Assembly: GCA_963556255.1 (NCBI GenBank)
Contig: OY744608.1
Span: 28,433,028 to 28,497,027 of the forward strand
Origin: Allolobophora icterica
Taxonomy: Eukaryota; Annelida; Clitellata; Crassiclitellata; Lumbricidae
Length of the DNA: 64,000 nucleotides
Reading direction: 5' to 3'
Below the pieces are notes generated by a model. The model did not search any database, had not been told where the DNA came from, and saw only the letters and a list, made by a program, of their open reading frames with translations. Positions 61,610-64,000 of the stretch are shown here, one piece after another (the stretch's first letter is position 1; each line of letters opens with the position of its first letter). A program made the translations under genes and the position numbers.

Positions 61610-62360
61610 TTCAGCGACGATTAGAACTTATGAGTAGATGTCTGTTTGTCAGTATGTTTTAAATTAGAGATGTCCTCAAAATAATCCTATGATCTAGCGA
61701 TTATTTATGGGCCACTCAGGAAGTGAAGGCCACATGCATGCTCAACGATCACGTAGCTATTGTGCACATAGTTATCTAATTGCAGAAAAGCACGTTTCTA
61801 AATTACAAGGATATTCATTAAACTAGTTGGAATCTTTCTGCCTGGGTCTCCATAAGGGCATGAACGTGACTTATGTCACGTACATATATACCCTCAATGT
61901 CTGTTAAACGAAAATTGGTACTTCCCTACATGGTAACATTTCCTGATGGTGTGTATGTAAATAATTATGTATGTATGTATGTGTTTGTATGTTTGTGTTT
62001 ATATGTGTTTGAATGGTGATATAGTAAATAAATTGAGCTTTGGTCGATTCACGTATATAGCCTGAGGATTCAACTCGCATCGGAGACAGATTCACAGTTG
62101 CGGAAGGCACTTCTAGGATCACATTCACGTCGAAGCACTCTCTGTTTCCATTTGTTACGTCTAACAGACCTTGTCATTTATTTACATTACATCTAACCAA
62201 CTCATGCTACATACTTTTTACAATACGTTATTTAATACCTTCCATCAACTACGGTGGATGGTATAAACTATATATAGTATCTACTCAGTCAAATTTCAGA
62301 CTCGTTGACCATCATTGTGTGATGGTCAGCGAGGCTGAAATATGACTGAGTTGATGCTAG
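61610..62360. other. Upstream region of the lectin gene
   Basis: This should hold the lectin promoter and 5' untranslated region. I see no clear TATA box at a convincing distance. A short (tatg)n run is at 61960..62010. Between 62245 and 62345 a region with tatatag and a 'gatggtcagcgag' inverted repeat can form a hairpin. Confidence 0.35.
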
Positions 62361-62365
62361 GCTCT

Positions 62366-62477
62366 ATATATAGACAATATAATTGTTGAGAATGTCCTTC
62401 GATTGAGACAATATTATTGTTGAGAATGTCCTTCGATTGAGACAATATTATTGTTGAGAATGTCCTTCGATTGAGTG
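62366..62477. repeat. Three tandem copies of a 38-bp unit
   Basis: Each unit runs gacaatat(a/t)attgttgag + aatgtccttcgattga and the copies are almost identical, so the duplication is recent. Confidence 0.85.
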
Positions 62478-62941
62478 CTATAGTGCTAGCCCTGTATAAG
62501 AAGCATCGTCAAATTATTGTCAAGGATTAAACTGAAGATGAACTTCGATCTATATATAGTGATAGTGATAGTGACATGGGGTGTTTATTAAGGTCAAATT
62601 ATTACAAATGTGGACATAGGGATATGGATCCAAAGCAGGTCATATTTTGTAGACGTCCTTTATGATGACCCCTTACTGATAATATGCGTTTTCAGTATGT
62701 TAGCATATCAGTTATCAAATGACTGTAGGCCCTATAATTAGCAATGAGGATCAACAATAGCCTTCCAATAACCACGTGTCTTTCTGAGGCATAGGCCTTT
62801 GCATTCACCCGTTGATCTAACGGTTTACATCCGTGTTCTGTATTTTGGCCCAATAAGCTGAATTTATATTATGACTTAAATATATCATAATCTAAGTTCA
62901 CTTTTTTATAGCGCCTTTTTAAGAAAACTCATCTCAACTGC

Positions 62942-63108
62942 CAGGGGCGTAACTTTGGTCTAAAAAGTTGGGGGTACCAATTTCTTACATACACGAAGCA
63001 AGGCGGAGACTACGATCTCTGGGAAGGCACAATAATAAAATATTGAAAGGCATTGTTCCAAAAGTGAGGGTACGGCTACCCATCGTACCCCCACAAATTA
63101 AACCTATG
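62942..63108. mobile_element. hAT-type MITE, GGGGCGTAAC family, copy 3
   Basis: It starts CAGGGGCGTAACTTTGG and ends AAATTAAACCTATG. It is flanked by tcaactgc and tcaacggc, an 8-bp duplication with one mismatch. The interior motifs are shared with 44412 and 56085. Confidence 0.7.
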
Positions 63109-63109
63109 T

Positions 63110-63900
63110 CAACGGCTCCCGACCTGAGTGCATGTATACACACAACAGCGATCAACCATAGAGACTTCTTTCGTTACTTTTTATAGGAGTAATTCTGAAA
63201 CGCAAAAATATGATATTTATAATGGATTAGAGGTAGGGGCGTCTATCCCCCTAAGTCATTGGAGCAACTTCCCGTTCCCCCTCTTCTTCCCCCACTCCCC
63301 TTCCTCCCCCACCCTAAAATGGTGGCACACAGTGACAGATCTTCCCCTCCCCCTATTTCTTGAATAAAGCATTTGCTCCAAGGTTTCTGTGGTGTAGACG
63401 CCCCTGGTTAGAAGCTTGCCGCTGTCTTTACTACACAGTGTAGACTTGTGTCATATTTATGTCATATTTCTTCTCTGTATGACGACCACTCTCGATCTCT
63501 CAATTCCTCTGTCCGTACTTCTGTTTTGCAGTTTGATATAGTTTGAGCGTGCTACGTCAAAACAGCCTCTGCCTTTGGATTATCGGAGATGAAATGGCCT
63601 AAGCAATTGGCTCTGAGTCGTAAAGTCATGGAATATCTGTAATCAAGCTTGCTATTCCAAATTCGTTGTTCATGACTTCTTGCGTATCGCTTGCATTTAT
63701 CGAAAATGAAGCGACATAAACTAAGCGGAACTCAGTTTAGGAAATTACTCGAGAAACGAACAACAGGTAGGCTATACAACAAGTTCTATGTAGTTTAAGG
63801 CAGCCTTTTTTAGAGGAACTGATTCCTAAGCATCTTCAGATGAACAAAACATTTAATCCAGCATGCCACAGCATCTTCATCAGCCAGAACGAAATAGCAT
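63110..63900. other. No gene recognised
   Basis: A C-rich stretch (63245..63360, ccccctc and ccccac runs) with 'gtagacgcccctgg' at about 63397 looks like another MITE whose partner end is 'aggggcgtctatcccc' at 63235. The rest has no motif I can name. Confidence 0.4.
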
Positions 63901-63906
63901 GTGAAC

Positions 63907-64000
63907 AGAGGTGGCGATTTTGTTTGACAGGTGGGGGGAACACTTTTGAACTGGGTGAAAAAATTTGGACCTGTTAAAAAGCATTAAGGGGCAGGCACTT
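63907..64000. mobile_element. hAT-type MITE, CAGTGGCGGCGATC family, cut by window edge
   Basis: Begins CAGAGGTGGCGATTTTG and continues tttgacaggtgg and cttttgaactgg as in other copies; the window ends inside it. Confidence 0.6.

Overview
This is a piece of an animal nuclear genome. It has spliced genes with GT-AG introns, tRNA-derived SINEs, many decayed LINEs, and DNA transposons of the hAT and P types. The gene families (F-box/FBXO31, a ciliary microtubule inner protein, a three-finger protein, a C-type lectin, THAP) and the dense scatter of the palindrome TAGGCCTA suggest a marine invertebrate deuterostome, perhaps an echinoderm. That placement is an inference and is weak. The six-frame ORFs are mostly repeat shadows; the real genes were found by joining exons whose splice sites and reading phases agree.

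Layout. 0.4-1.6 kb: two exons of a minus-strand gene resembling DUF4476. 2.1-3.6 kb: LINE debris with a small 9-bp-TSD transposon. 5.7-10.1 kb: a plus-strand secreted three-finger (Ly6/Quiver-like) gene in four exons, with a second copy of that transposon family in intron 1. 12.5-19.7 kb: a minus-strand FBXO31-like F-box gene. 20-27 kb: LINE, SINE and MITE debris and microsatellites. 27.4-31.2 kb: GT-rich repeats carrying two copies of a fold-back module, one split by a 2.2-kb hAT element. 32-33 kb: a hAT MITE and simple repeat. 33.6-38.4 kb: a minus-strand CIMIP2/FAM166-like gene in seven exons. 39.3-43.5 kb: a P-element-type transposon with an exact 8-bp target duplication. 45.3-47.5 kb: another 2.2-kb element with an exact 8-bp duplication and transposase remnants. 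47.7-51.4 kb: minisatellites, a GPCR pseudogene fragment and a run of three hairpins. 52-56 kb: a purine-rich tandem array. 57.6-61.6 kb: a minus-strand secreted coiled-coil/C-type lectin gene. The rest is LINE and MITE debris.

The host genes have no evident shared pathway: turnover (F-box), cilia (CIMIP2-like), and secreted or surface proteins (three-finger, lectin). What unifies the window is mobile DNA: at least three hAT-type MITE families, two larger elements with 8-bp duplications, one P element and several LINE lineages, many of them inside the introns of these genes.
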